Part shown: piece after piece, positions 1-12,400 of the stretch
Layout of the letters: the number at the start of each line of letters is the position of its first letter
How positions within the stretch are numbered: position 1 is the stretch's first letter
Assembly: GCA_034401135.1 (NCBI GenBank)
Contig: JAWZSP010000005.1
Location: 3,906,001-3,970,000 of the forward strand
DNA from: Volutella citrinella
Taxonomy: Eukaryota > Ascomycota > Sordariomycetes > Hypocreales > Nectriaceae
Length of the DNA stretch: 64,000 nt
Direction: 5' to 3'
Program-made: the position numbers and the translations under genes
The notes under the pieces: generated by a model
Database searches by the model: none
Told to the model about the DNA's origin: nothing
The model's input: the letters and a program-made list of their open reading frames with translations, nothing else

Positions 1-1447
1 GCCAAGAAGCCTGGGAGGTTGGATCGGGCTGGATGGCTCCCAGTCCTCGGAGGCGAGGCGGGCGGTCATGGTCTCTGGGTGCCAGAAAAGGTCATCAGCA
101 TAAATGTGATACTGGAAGAATTCGGTGATGAACGTGTATAAGGATGGGTCCTCGGGCGGAGAGTGCTGGATAAGAGACTGGTAAGCCTGGAGATGGACCC
201 TGTGCTCGCCTCGCGGGTTCCCGTCCGCCAACGTCTGGAGAAGCAGGCAGAGCATTTGGCCATATCTTGCCGATAGGATCGTCTCATATTCCGGGTCATC
301 CTTGTCAACAGACCTTGCCATGTCTTCGTACAAACGCTTCATGGCTTCGTCGTGGTGGTAGTCTGCTCGCTCTTGCAATTTCTCGCGGCTAGTTTGGGTG
401 TTGTCGGCGAGCAGTTTGGCACCATTGGGCGTGTCGAGGTCGAGATGCTTGCTGCTCACAGCCAGGATAGAGTGCATCAAGCCCTGGTGCTTGTTGGCAA
501 GCTGAAGGATTATATCCTTAAATGCATTCCGAGCTTCGCCTTCCACAGTAAGCACGTTGCTCAGCTGCGTAATGTAATGTTTCCAAAATATCTTATCCTC
601 GGGGGTTTCGACGCCAAGGAAAATGGGCTGCATTGTGATGACTGGGAGGCTCTCCCGGCGTAGGCGTTCTAATAACCTTGTAAGCGGCAATTCATAGTCC
701 CAGTGATAACGGCACACACCTTCTTCGGCCTTTTCTTTACCACTTTTCCAAATTTGCTTCTCGTGGTAGCCCTCGCAGACGACGGCGTTCTTCTCGCAGT
801 TCATGCCTATCATCAGGATTCATTAGAAACGTTGGCAGTGGGCCGATTGGAGTGTTCCAACACATACATCGTGGCTTCGCCTCGTCACACTTCTTCTTCC
901 GCTTGCGACAAGTGATGCAGCCAGTTTTCGACCGACCCTTTGTAACCTTGCTCGCGGGAACCACTGGGGTCAGAGGGTGCTTCCTCGGTCGGCCACGGGG
1001 TCGCTTTTGCTTCAGCTCGGTGTTACCTGGCTCCGGCGCGGGAACCGGTAGCAGCGGGGCGGCCTTCAAATCATCCAGCCGAATATCATCGTCCATAGGC
1101 TCGATCTTTGGGATTGTGAGAACATCGTCGGAGTTCTGCTCCCAGTTGTTGTCCATTTCGACGTCTTCGCGCTCCTCGACATATCCTGTGCTCCAAGAGT
1201 CGGTGCATGACGAGGCGGAGTGGGCGATTGTAGATGCCGATGAGGTATCCATCGCCATGTCCATGCCAGTGCTCACGGGAGACATCTGGCGGGACTGCAA
1301 CTGCGAGACCATCCAATCCGCTTCCGACGGTGAGGGTTGTCGAGGCATCATGGAATCGTGTGTTTCGTCGGAGGACATGCTGTGATTATCGGCCCACGCG
1401 AAGTCTCTTACCCCGGGCACAATATTGAGTGGGTGCTCCATTGCCAT
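1..1447 (-). CDS. Zn(II)2Cys6 transcription factor with AT-hook, 3' end beyond window
   Basis: Two exons on the minus strand: 1447-868 and 806-1, with a 61-bp intron (807-867, donor GTATGT, acceptor TAG) placed inside the zinc cluster. Splicing restores the six-cysteine pattern CITCRKRKKKCDEAKPRC followed by MNC-N6-C, which neither unspliced frame gives. Just before it lies an AT-hook-like motif, KRPRGRPRKHP, and the first ~130 residues are acidic and Ser/Pro rich. After the zinc cluster the frame stays open to the window edge with a helical middle region typical of the fungal-specific transcription factor domain (for example PIFLGVETPEDKIFWKHY). About 460 residues are visible; the C-terminus is missing. 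Start chosen at the first ATG (MAMEHP); no better one is upstream. The family binds CGG-type promoter sites as a nuclear regulator; the target pathway cannot be read from the sequence. Confidence 0.88.
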
Positions 1448-4400
1448 GGTCGATTGTCAGGAAAGGGTCGGTCCGTACAGCGTTTTTTCCAGTGAAAGCG
1501 AGGGTCGAATTGGTCGAGAGGCGACAAGCGCAGCGGGCAGGGGCGTATTGAACAAGACCTGACGATCAGATTTCGTTTCTCAGGTTGTCATCCGTCGACG
1601 ATGTGCTAAGGGAACGGAAAGTGGCGATGATTGTCCGGCGTCAGACCTGGCTAGCCATCGACACCACCAGACCGGAGGCTGCTCAAATGGCCCGATGGTC
1701 GCCTACGCAAGGCGACGGTGAAGGGACTCTGGCACAGGATGTGAAGGTGAGAGAATAGAGGGAAGACGGAAGGGATGGAGGGGCTAAGAGGGTGGAGAGG
1801 TCTTATTTGGGTGTCAGGGTCGTAGGCGACAGGGTGTGGAGGATTGGGAGATCCAGCCAGCCTGCAGTCCTCAGTCCCCCATCGTCGGCTCTCCACAGGC
1901 ATCATAGGCCAAGTCTGACGGCCAGTCAGAGGACGGAGCCTCCGAGGGTACCCTCCGCCTGCCCGCTCACTGTGCTGTGTTCCTACTTTCCTGTCCTGGA
2001 CACGCTCTCGGGAACCAACATGTCCGCTAGCAAGCCATGTGCCGTGGTGGGCTCTCTGCCCACAAAGCGAGAGCTGGTACCGGGCCTTGAGGCTTCCCCC
2101 TCCCACCTAACCCAGCCCGTTTGGCTGGTGGACGCCTTCGCCGCACCACGATGGAGGAGGCACTGGGGGTGGGAGCCTTGGCGCATGGCTCCACTCCGAG
2201 CGATGGGGGGGTAGAGGACCCATCCCCCCTCTCAGATTTTTAGCGTGGGCCGGGCCCGTGAGAGACGGTGAGGTCCTGCAGGGTACACAGTCCGGTGCTC
2301 TCCCAAGTGGGACATTGGCTGTCTTGATGGCTTTCGAGGGCTGGGATGAACGGTGAGGGAGTGCGCTACCGATGGAGGAGGGGCTGACTGGGTTGTGATT
2401 TGTGAAGCCAGCACAACGTGGGATAGGCTGCCGAAATGTTGGCCGTTGGAAGGTTGGGAATGTCGGATGAGAGAATGACGCTGAATTCTCTGGGCGAGCA
2501 GCAATGGCAAGCAATCAGCGGCAAGGTGTGCCGGCAGGCGTGAGAGGCCTGTGGAGACGACATGTCGTCGTGGTTCGACCATATGTTGATGGATTCGGAC
2601 AAGTCGCACGACGACGACAACCATATCGGCCTGAAGTCAGGTAGCTAAGACGGGCGTCCTAATGGCATGCAAGGCGAGGCCAGGTGAAGCAAGACCAGGA
2701 CGAAACAATGTGAGCGCTCGGCATGGTATGCTGGTATCGTTGGCATGGTGAGCATGGTTTGCATGGTTGAGAGACCCCAGTCTGGCTCCCATGACCACAA
2801 CTGACATGTCCCGTAAGGTGGCTTGCGTTCCGTGCCGCAACGGCGTTCGTTCAAATGATAAACCAAACTGGCGCAATCGTGTGGGACAATCAGTGGCAGG
2901 CATCTGTATTACGCCCTACTACATGTCGCCCCATGAACGCTCTGGAAGACATGACATCCGGTTGCGGTGTTCCATTGGATGGTCAGTAGTGGTGAAATGA
3001 AGAAACAGGAGTAAATATCCCGTCGGCAAGTTAGTCCGAGTACCAGCGATGTAGGGATGAGAATCTACATCCGTACAACAGTGCCTTCCTTTCTTTCGCA
3101 GTTTTCAGCTGCCCTACGGATAACAAAATAGTGTGGCGACACACAGTGCTGACGCCCCTCCCCTACGGCCCCAAGGACTTCGGTACAGAATACCGTGCGA
3201 GAGAAAACCCATCACCGTGCGGGACGGCCCTTCCTTTTGATGTTTCCTAAGACACCCAAGCTTGAACTTTATGGCAACAACCATAATCTCGACATATGTA
3301 TGTCTTGGAAGCAGCCACGTCCGGAATCGATGCACATCTAGCGCTCCGGCCGGTGGAGCTGACAAGCCGGCGCAGCCCAGCGCTGACTGCAGTGTTACAG
3401 CCGCCGTCAACCTGGCCCTCACTGGCGAGATCTAGACCTGCAACTGCCGCGCCATAATTGACGGGTCGGTCCCTGGGGAAGGGCCTCTAGCGCCACCTCT
3501 CCTGCTGCCCAATCTGAAATTCCACCCGTTTTCAAGGCCGGTGGACGTGGACCACAGGTCCATCATTGGTAATTGGTACGTCCAGGTCCAGATTCTGCGT
3601 GGCGCCAGCTGTTTTACATCCCTCCCCTTGTTGGCCATCGGAATGAGCGCCAGCACTCCGTGAGATACAACCAAGCTGCATCCCGCTACTGCAGAACCAT
3701 ATTAGCGCGCATTTCCTGCTTTCCAGCTTGGAAGCTGCTGGCTGGGGTCATGGCTGGCGCAAGCTAGTAAGCCCCTCCGAACATCACCTCCTCTGGTTGA
3801 GAGATTTCTTCCGCTCGATTCCTGGTCATGAGGTGCGTACAACAACATTCTCAACGTCCTCGTGACGGTAGCCTCTCCTTTCGCCGATGCCGCAAGTTAC
3901 TAAAAATAAAATAAAACAGATAAACTATGGGGTGCGATACTCAGTCAGTTTGAGTATTCCGGTTGCCCAGTCTTCGTCTGGTCCCGCCTGAGAAGAATGC
4001 CCACAAATAGGCACTGGCTCCACGGGCCGACGGTTGGCCAAGGCGGACGCATATCTTCAACTAGTCAGACAGGGCTTGCTCGAGGACTGTCGATCATCGC
4101 AACAGCCCCATAGCACAGCCGATTCGTTCCTGCTCGCCTAAGTGCCCGGGCTCGGGTTCCAAACAATTGTGACCCTCAGGCTGGCTCTTTTCTGCAACGG
4201 ACAACGCATGTCGATGGGCGAAGAGGTTTCAGCAACGGTTCGAATCTTGGAACCAGATGGCCAATCTACATCGCACTGTGAGAGCAAATACGTACCAGTG
4301 TGCCCCCACGTCCGCTAGCATGGGTCGGCATCGGACGGCCGCTCGATGTAACTTCCATCGACTCGCCCACAGAAAGATTGTTCCAAAGGGTGGTATCAAC

Positions 4401-7400
4401 AGTGCATGGAAACAGGATGAGCTCGAAGTGACGAATGAGCTGCTAGCCGTTGCCGGGCATGTCGACTTTTTTGACTCGCGAAATGGGAACACCTCTCCGT
4501 CATCGGCAAGATCGCCTCCGAATGCGATGCCCTGTCGATCGTTGGCCGGCTACCATCTCAAATCATTCCAGCTTTCAATTCTGGGCACGGCCAAACTTGC
4601 AACGACATGTCGGCCGTGATCCTCGACATCGTCTTCGAAGCACATAACCGCAGGTCAAGCAGATAGCATTCCCTGGTCTGCTCGAGACTGACTGTGAACG
4701 AATTATCAGCAATAGGAGCCCATCATCGAGAACCATTAGACCGGGCCACGTACGCGTTCCAGGGCAACACTACGCCAAAATCGTCGAGCAACTGTATTCG
4801 TCCAAGCATCGTCCTGAACCACCATGCTGAACCCCAGTTCCCTCACTCAGACGACCAAAAGAATTTGAACTTGCCATTGGCCGGACCCCGCCCCCATCCA
4901 CCCATAGACCTGTGGGGCTGGTCCCAGCATCCAGGTCTCGGTACCGGGCATTGTCATTGGAAGAGTTTGAGACATGCAGCATGGGTTCACAGGCGCAGCG
5001 ACCACATTGGTCAATTAGTCGGCTTTCCCGAACAGGCAATCCTCCGCATTTCCTCAGATTTCCGTTTGTCAGCTAATATGAGGTTGAAATGGTCTGCACA
5101 ACGCAAGGTTATATTTGCCAATGGGAAGACTGAACAAGCGACCCCAAACAACCACTGATGATGGGTTGAGCACTTTGCCACTATCGTGGGGGCGATGTGC
5201 GTGGGCTCTCTCCACAATGTCAATCACGAGCTAATTACTCCGATACTACTCTGTTTGGGGTCATCGTGTTTGCGCAAGGCATGAAGGGGAAGCTCCGAAT
5301 CTTTCCATCCAGACACTAACGATGGATGGAGCACTTTACAGTCGTAGTCCGTGCTTGGTAACACTACCTCATGATCGACCATCTCACCTGAGATGGCGCT
5401 ACCTCTCCAATTGGGACCATCCAATCACCGCCAAAGATGAAGATGGCTTAGGATAAACTGGCCCTGTTTAGTGTGGCAGACGATCCGTCCCAATAGCACC
5501 TGATTCAGACTCCCATTCCACCCACCTGGCACACCACGAGTGTCACTTTTGTACTCTACGGAATACGGAGAAACGCAACACGGATTCCAGGATGGCTGCG
5601 CTAGCCATGCCCTCCGACTTACTAGAGCTCCAGTGCGGCTCTTCAGGGAGGTGCCTACCCAGCATCCCCTGTCGATTCCCTGTCAGTTCCCTGTACTCAT
5701 GTTCTCTTCAGAAACGTGGTGACAGCAAGAATACAGAGCCCTATCTTTCCGTTCAATGCGCAAATAGCGAAGTGACACTCTTCCGCGAGAGGCAATAAAC
5801 TCCAATCCTCACCGCCAGATGATCAAATTCCTCTTCTCCCGATTGAGTTTGACAGCGCTCTGGTCGAGGAGCGGACCGTCAACTGACTCCCGTCACCACG
5901 CTAGCTCGGGTGCTCCGACTAGACGGGCGAATGGACCCAACCAACGGCGCCGTTGCGAAGCACCCTCCTTCAGCCGCTCAGTGTGGCCAGTGGCCAGGGC
6001 AGACGTCATCCTTCCCAGCCTGGTGTTGAAAACGGGGCGCTAAATAGGCCACTCAGGCCATATGTGTCAGAGGGGTTGTTCTTCGCCGACAATCATGTTT
6101 GCCAATCCACGCTCGACAGTGATACTCCCAACGCGGATTATTCACGACGAATGTGGTGTCTTTCTCTCTCCAAACGTCGAGTTGCAGAACCTTCCATGCT
6201 TATGAGCAAGGGACCTGCAGGTTTGACACGCATAATAGTTTGAATGTTGCTAGGCCGGCCGGGATGATGCAAAGGGAGACCCTGGCGATCGCTCCAAGCT
6301 CTGTGCGCTACCACGCTGTTGGTCTCGATCTTGTTGCAGACGGATCTAATAATTCTCGCCGTCGGTCCACGTCGGGGCCGAACCAGGTCTCGTATCCAAG
6401 TCACGCAACCTACCTCTCGCCGTACGCAGTAAGCACCACTGGTACATGCATAGCATTATTAATATCTGCTCAGCTCGTTGACCCTCTCAAGTCGACGAAC
6501 GCCACTCGAACGAGCAAGCCGCCCACCATCAGCCGCCATCATTTGACACACCCTACCTTGGCCATTTTAGCCCATACAGGGTTAGCGTTGCACATTGGTC
6601 CTCCACCCACGATGCTTAGGGTCAAACCGGAGCTTTCAGCCCAAGCGTTTTCGAGCGAGGATGAAGCTTGGAGGAAGGCCGCTATCGTTTTAGTAGCTCT
6701 GCCATGGTAATCTTGGCCACGAGCTCCGAGGGTGAATGTCGAAGGATGTAGCAGATCTCCCGCCACCGGGCCGGTGAGATCGACCATCGAGTGCAACTAG
6801 TACCGGACCGGGCGTGAACATGCGGTGAGCCACGGCTTGGCACGGAGTTCGGGCATCGGTCATCGGCACCGGGCGTGTCGAACAATGGCGATGATGATGG
6901 AGGCAGCACTTGATGCCCACCAGCAACGCGTTAGCACCGGCTGCCCAATGATCAGGGCAAACCATATTGCCCTGAACTTGACTCACAATGCGCCACATTA
7001 CGCCCAGCCAAAGTTCGTCGCTCTTGCATACAGATCAGGGATCAACTAACGCATTCCGCCAGCAGGCATGTGAAGCCTTCCGCACTGAACCCCAGAATTC
7101 AATGGTGTGGCTGAGGGACTGCCAGTGCCAGGCCTCATACTGGCCTGTGCCTTCTCCAGCAACAGGGCGGGCCGCATCAATGCCCATGCGCTTGGTGCAT
7201 GAAAAACGACACAGTGGCTTCACAAGTCACAAGCAACCTTTAGAGCATTTTGTTCAGCTACCAACCACCTTGACGCACCTTGCGTGCATAATAGTGGCCA
7301 GAACATCGAGTTCCGACCATTTCCGGGCATCTAGTGTTATGCCTCGGAAAGCTGGATTCATGCTGTAGAACCTAGTGGTTCCCTTGCACACTGGCCAGAG

Positions 7401-7566
7401 TTCCAATGACACATGACACATGTTGGCCTAACACCAACGGTCTCGAGCTAGCTGCCCGATGGATGTCCCGTCGCCAAAGACCTGAGCATTGTCAGGCAGC
7501 TTAGGTCTTGGGCTCCCGAAAAGTGTGATCCATCACATCAACCAACACCCGCGGCCTACGTGGTAG

Positions 7567-7588
7567 TCAGTGAATGTACATTCACTGA
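7567..7588. repeat. perfect 22-bp palindrome
   Basis: The half-site TCAGTGAATGT is followed directly, with no spacer, by its exact reverse complement. It could be a dimeric protein-binding site or a hairpin. It lies in the gene-free interval about 6.1 kb upstream of the zinc-cluster gene. Confidence 0.85.
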
Positions 7589-9316
7589 GGGCTGTCCATC
7601 GCGCAGTCCAAACAGCAATCGTTGGCGGTGATGAACAAGCTAGTGCCCGATGACCTCTACACTAACTCACTACAGGTGTGGGCTCGCATGTTCCTTCCAG
7701 CTAGAGGGCACAGAAGTTGGCTGGGCGGAAAGGAGCTGCCAGGATGAACAACAAATGGCGACTTCTCCTCACCTCGGGTGATGGCCGAAGGTCGCCGCCG
7801 AGGCCAGCTTCAAGCTCAGGCGACAGCACAGCATGCCACTCACAATCCGAGTTTTTGACGAAAGACTTCCCCAGACCGGGGGATCGACGGGACATGCGCC
7901 ATCATGAGCGGGGCTGCTTATTTGCTTATTCACAGGATGAGTCCATCGTGGGCGAGCGCAGAATGCCACTCAATTCATGCTGTGGGGGCGCGTGGGGATG
8001 ATGGCGTCGCAATGTCTCATAACTCATCGCCGGGCGTCCACCACTGGAGCCGTTGGTTGCGGCATTGGACAGCTCTTTGTCCATTGCCAGCCGGAGCTCG
8101 AAGGTGATGCATCAGAGGATCCAGAGGAACGTAGCATGGCGCCTTGAGCCGGCTCAAGACGCACCCAGACGACCATGAGCGTGCGGGCAATTTAACAAAG
8201 CAATTGCCAATTACGTTGCTGTTGCATCGCGGCCAGTCTTGCATGGGACTACCCCCGCGCTGCACCACAGAATCAATGCTCTAGGGCGTCCACAGGGCAT
8301 CACAGCGTTGCAGCAGTCACACGTCGTGATGCTCGCATGGTATTTCCATTATCACCACCCATTACTATCGCACCGGATCGCCCCCAGAGCCTGGAAGGCG
8401 GGTGCACTCGTCAGGCCCTTCTCGGCACTTGTGGCCTCCAGCAACGCCCACAACAATGGCACAACCTCCGCCAGGGGGGGTGGCTAGCGCATTTGTTGGT
8501 TTCCACCTATGTTGCAGCTACAGATGCAGGCCAATATCCGTTTCTGCATGACCAGTAATTGCCAACCTGCCTACTTGCTTGCCTGGTCCATCCGCCCCAC
8601 GGCGGGCGGGCTGACGATGTGGCCCAGCAGCGTGTCTTTCGAGACCAGGCCTCCCCGTGGCATGTTCGTGATGCACCGGAGGATGCAGGTGATTTGCTGT
8701 TGGTGGGGGAGGCCCTTCCAAGGGCCATGGTCTCGTGCCCATTCACGAGAACACCCAGCAGAGCCGACTCCGACTCCGACGCCTTGCGTGAGAACTAGCT
8801 CCGCCTTTCCTTGGAATATGCACCCTGCTAGTCGTCGGTGGTTACCTCAAGCGAAAGCCATTATTAGGGCATGCGGCCGCGATGATCGACCCGGCAATGA
8901 GTCGATGGCTGAATTGCCACTGTGTTTCATCGAATGGAGTCTTGGGAGATGTGATTCATGCACGATACGAGTCAGCAACCAGCCTGCTGGTAAGCGTTCG
9001 TTCGCACATGATAGGGATGCTGACATGGATGCCTGTATCCTGGCGAGATGAGGGCCTTGCTGTGACCAGAACGACGGGATGTTGGCTTTGCCTATCGGTT
9101 CGAGATGGCGGCAGGGCTGTCCGGTGAGGTCTCCACTAGGCCAGCCATGGTCGCTCCTCGGTTTCCTGGAATAGCCAACCCGCAACATGTCAGCAACACC
9201 TTTCATCCCACCATCAACGCCACGCAAATTATTGAACCATGAGCCCCCAAAAGACCAGGGATTCACTCTGATACGAGTCAAGCTCAATAGTCCTACGGAT
9301 AGCAAGAGAGCACTTG

Positions 9317-9425
9317 TACGGAGTACATTCACATGTAACCACCCACTGACTGGATCTCGTACTGGGTCCTCAGCAACCAGGCGTACAACCAACCGCTTTC
9401 TCGAGGACGCGTACGGAGTACATGC
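9317..9425. repeat. two direct copies of GTACGGAGTACAT
   Basis: The 13-mer occurs near 9317 and again near 9412, about 95 bp apart, just past the 3' end of the large minus-strand gene. The core TACGGAGTA is common in ascomycete intergenic DNA, so this may be background or a remnant of a short dispersed element. Confidence 0.5.
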
Positions 9426-9469
9426 TCCAAGAACACCGCCAACATGTAATTATGTATCCTAGCCCACGG

Positions 9470-12400
9470 CTAGTTCCGTCGTGGCACGACCTCGTCCTTC
9501 CTGGGGCCGCGCCCCTGATCTTCGTCAAGGATGCCCCGGCTGAAGCTCAACCGCCTCCCGTCCATCCTGAATGCCGTCCTCAGCCCCTTCCCACTGCTGT
9601 TGCTTCTTCTGGGCGTCGCCGTCGCCGTCGCCGCCGTCGATTTTGTCGTCCTGGTCGTTCCGCTGGAAGACGTGGTCTGCGCCGACGAAGCCCGCAATCC
9701 GTCCCGACTTGCCTTGCGGAGCTTCCTTGTTGTCGTTGCCGCCGTCTCGACCTTTAGCCCGTGTGGCTTCTTCTCCCTGTACCCAATCACCGGGGCGCCT
9801 CGCGCCGTCGACGGGGCGCCGCTGGGTCCCGCGGCGGTGGCAGTGGAGACGGCCCGCGTCGTTGGCGCAGTCGAGGACAGCCGATGGAGGAGTGAGGGCG
9901 CGGGGAGGGGAGGGACCGGGGGGCGAGGAGACGACGAGAATAGGGGCTCTGGGGCATCGTCGATGAAGTTGCGCCAGCTGACAATGCTGTCGACACTCTG
10001 ACGCCGGTCGAGGCCCGGCACGGGATGCCTAAAGTCCTCCTTGCTCCTCACCCGGGCCAGGGTGAGCTTTCGGGTGGATGGCCTCGCAGGAGTATCCGGT
10101 CTGCCGAGTTCCAGTTCGCGTGCGGCCTTGTCCCTGAAGAAGGCTGTACGATCTGACTTCTCGCGCTTCGCTTCTCCATATCCGGTAATCCAGTTGGATG
10201 AGCATGGGGGCTCCTGCTGGCCCGGCTCATCAAAGGGCCTCCAGTGTACAGATGGCGTCTGGGGTGTCTGGGGGGTCTTTGGAGTCGACCCGTGGAGCTC
10301 AGAGCGGGCGCGCTTACGGAACAGGCTTCCAATGGCTGAGGATGGCGTTCGAAGCGTGGTCGGGTCGCGAGACAAGGGTGGGGATGGTGTTTTGTTGGCC
10401 AATGTGCTTTTGGTCTCTTGAGAGCCATTCGTATCGTGAGGCACAGGGGAGGTGACTCGGTTGAATGGGTCATAGTCCTGAGAAGAGAGCTGGAACTGGT
10501 TGCTCCCGTCGACAGCGTTGTTGGGTCCAACTCCGTCGGGCACCAGTTGTCGCGAAAAGTCCGTAGTTGTTGTTTGGAGCTCCAATGCCGGTGCGCATTT
10601 GTCCTCAACATCTGGCACAGCAATTTGGTGGTGCAGTTCCACCCGCCTGCCCATTTGTTCCATACCCTCCAGAGTATTACCAACTCTGAGATGCCTCGAA
10701 AGCTCCGACGAAGATGGTAGTGCCAATGACTCCGCGTTGGCCATTCTCTCTTGAAATGTAGCACATGTTTCAACAAAGTCTTTTCGGCTGGTGTGTTGAA
10801 ACATGCCAAGCCTCTTCTTTTCCACGTGTTGCCGTGTCCTGGAGTGTTTTACAGGTGATGACAGGGTTTCTGGTTCGCCTCGTCTGAGACGAGATTGTCT
10901 GCGTGACAAGGGAACGGCTTTTGGCGTTGAGTCTTCATGACGGTGCCGGGGAGTCAGGCCAGATCTCTCCTCCTGCCCCTGGGAAAACGATCTTTGTTCT
11001 TGTAGCTTGTTTCGTGACGCCGTAGGTGTGATGCCAGTCGTTGGCCGTTGAGGAATCAATACGCTCGCCAAGTCTGGTTTCGCCGAGAAGCTTCGAACCT
11101 GTTGCTTCAACCGTTCGACAATCCGCATGCTTTCAGCAGATTCGACCTCTCTTTCAAGAGCATCGCCTCCGCTCAATGCCCGGTCAGGGTTAGGGGATAG
11201 CGGGGCTGGCAGATCTTTAAAGACATCTTGCTCTTCTGATTCAGTGCTCCAGATATCCGCCGACAGTGCGGTTGAGAGCTCCGTGTCAGGGCTTCGAATC
11301 ATCAACGGCTTTCTGGCCGCATCCGGTTGCATTGAGCCAAATGCTTTCCCAATCATCTGCCTGGTGAGATTCGACGGCGTCATTCTCAGAGTTGGTTTCG
11401 TGGCAGTTGGGAAACAAGCCAATGGCGACGGCGTGTTTGTGTTGAAGCCTTGAACATCAAGGTTGCGCTCAACTACGTTGCGTTTCACCCTCTCTTCTAG
11501 TTGACTAGGCAGACAGAAGTCTTCGATTCTGGCCTCAGATAATGATTTCTCCGCTTCCAGTTCTTGACCTTGGTCACGAATGTTGGGATGACTGCGCCCC
11601 TGGGTATCTTCATGTTGCGCACATTCAGCTTTGGTGACGGGCAAGTTGTGGTCGGGTTCCACCCGTGGTGTTCGTTCATCACCTACAGTCTCCGGTTGCA
11701 GATCGTTACAGGGTTTGTGCTTTGGTAAAGCATTCAACACATCCCGGGTCTGGTGTTTATCAATGTCCTCCCTTCGGTTGGAATCGCCAGAGCCCTTCGC
11801 GGAGGACTCAATCTCGCATTTGATTTTGTAATCGTGGCCAACATCCTCCCTTGGAGAATCACATGCGGTCGCACAGTCTCCTCTTTGTTGAGGGAATTTG
11901 TCGCGGTTTTCTAGTCTAGGTGTCCGATCTAAATCGTATGCTCCTGAATCTTCTTCCTCGGTTATTGCATCGTCCAAGTATGGTGGTAAAAGGGCTGGTA
12001 TGCTCCCTAGATGTAACGAAAGGCGCTGGTATCCGGGCCCAGGACGCTCGTAGTTCCCCCTCGAGGTCGATTCAATATCAGGCTCGGGTTGGTCGAACGA
12101 CCCATCAAGAGGTCTCAATTTGTGCTTGTCTGTCCCCACCGAATCGACGTCTCGGCGAATACAGTTTGGAACTTTGGGAATTATCAAGAACTTTTCCCAG
12201 TGCGGTGTCCAATACCAGGTTTTTTGTGGCTCGGGCAGCTCACAGGGCCGGCTTTCTCGCGTCGACGTTGCCTTCTCTATCAGATACAACCGAGTGTACT
12301 CCATGGGCGAGAGGCGAGGTTGGACTACTTCGTGCCTTGGCTTGGGATTTCTTTTCGTCAAGATACTTGGTTGTTGCTGCTGCTCCGGGCTTGGGGTCTG

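Larger units (their letters stand above)
1448..9469. other. 8-kb gene-free interval upstream of the transcription factor
   Basis: No open frame here has recognisable domains, convincing coding composition or a supportable splice structure; many short overlapping frames on both strands look random. It separates the 5' end of the zinc-cluster gene from the 3' end of the large minus-strand gene, so it most likely holds the regulator's promoter and possibly untranslated or non-coding transcripts. Seen inside: a perfect 22-bp palindrome at 7567-7588, GCATGGT-rich sequence at about 2720-2770, and two copies of GTACGGAGTACAT near 9317 and 9412. Confidence 0.5.

Noticed and set aside
8509..9392. Overlapping ~180-codon frames on both strands
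   Set aside because: No domain, no splice signals and no codon preference on either strand; likely chance in GC-rich intergenic DNA.
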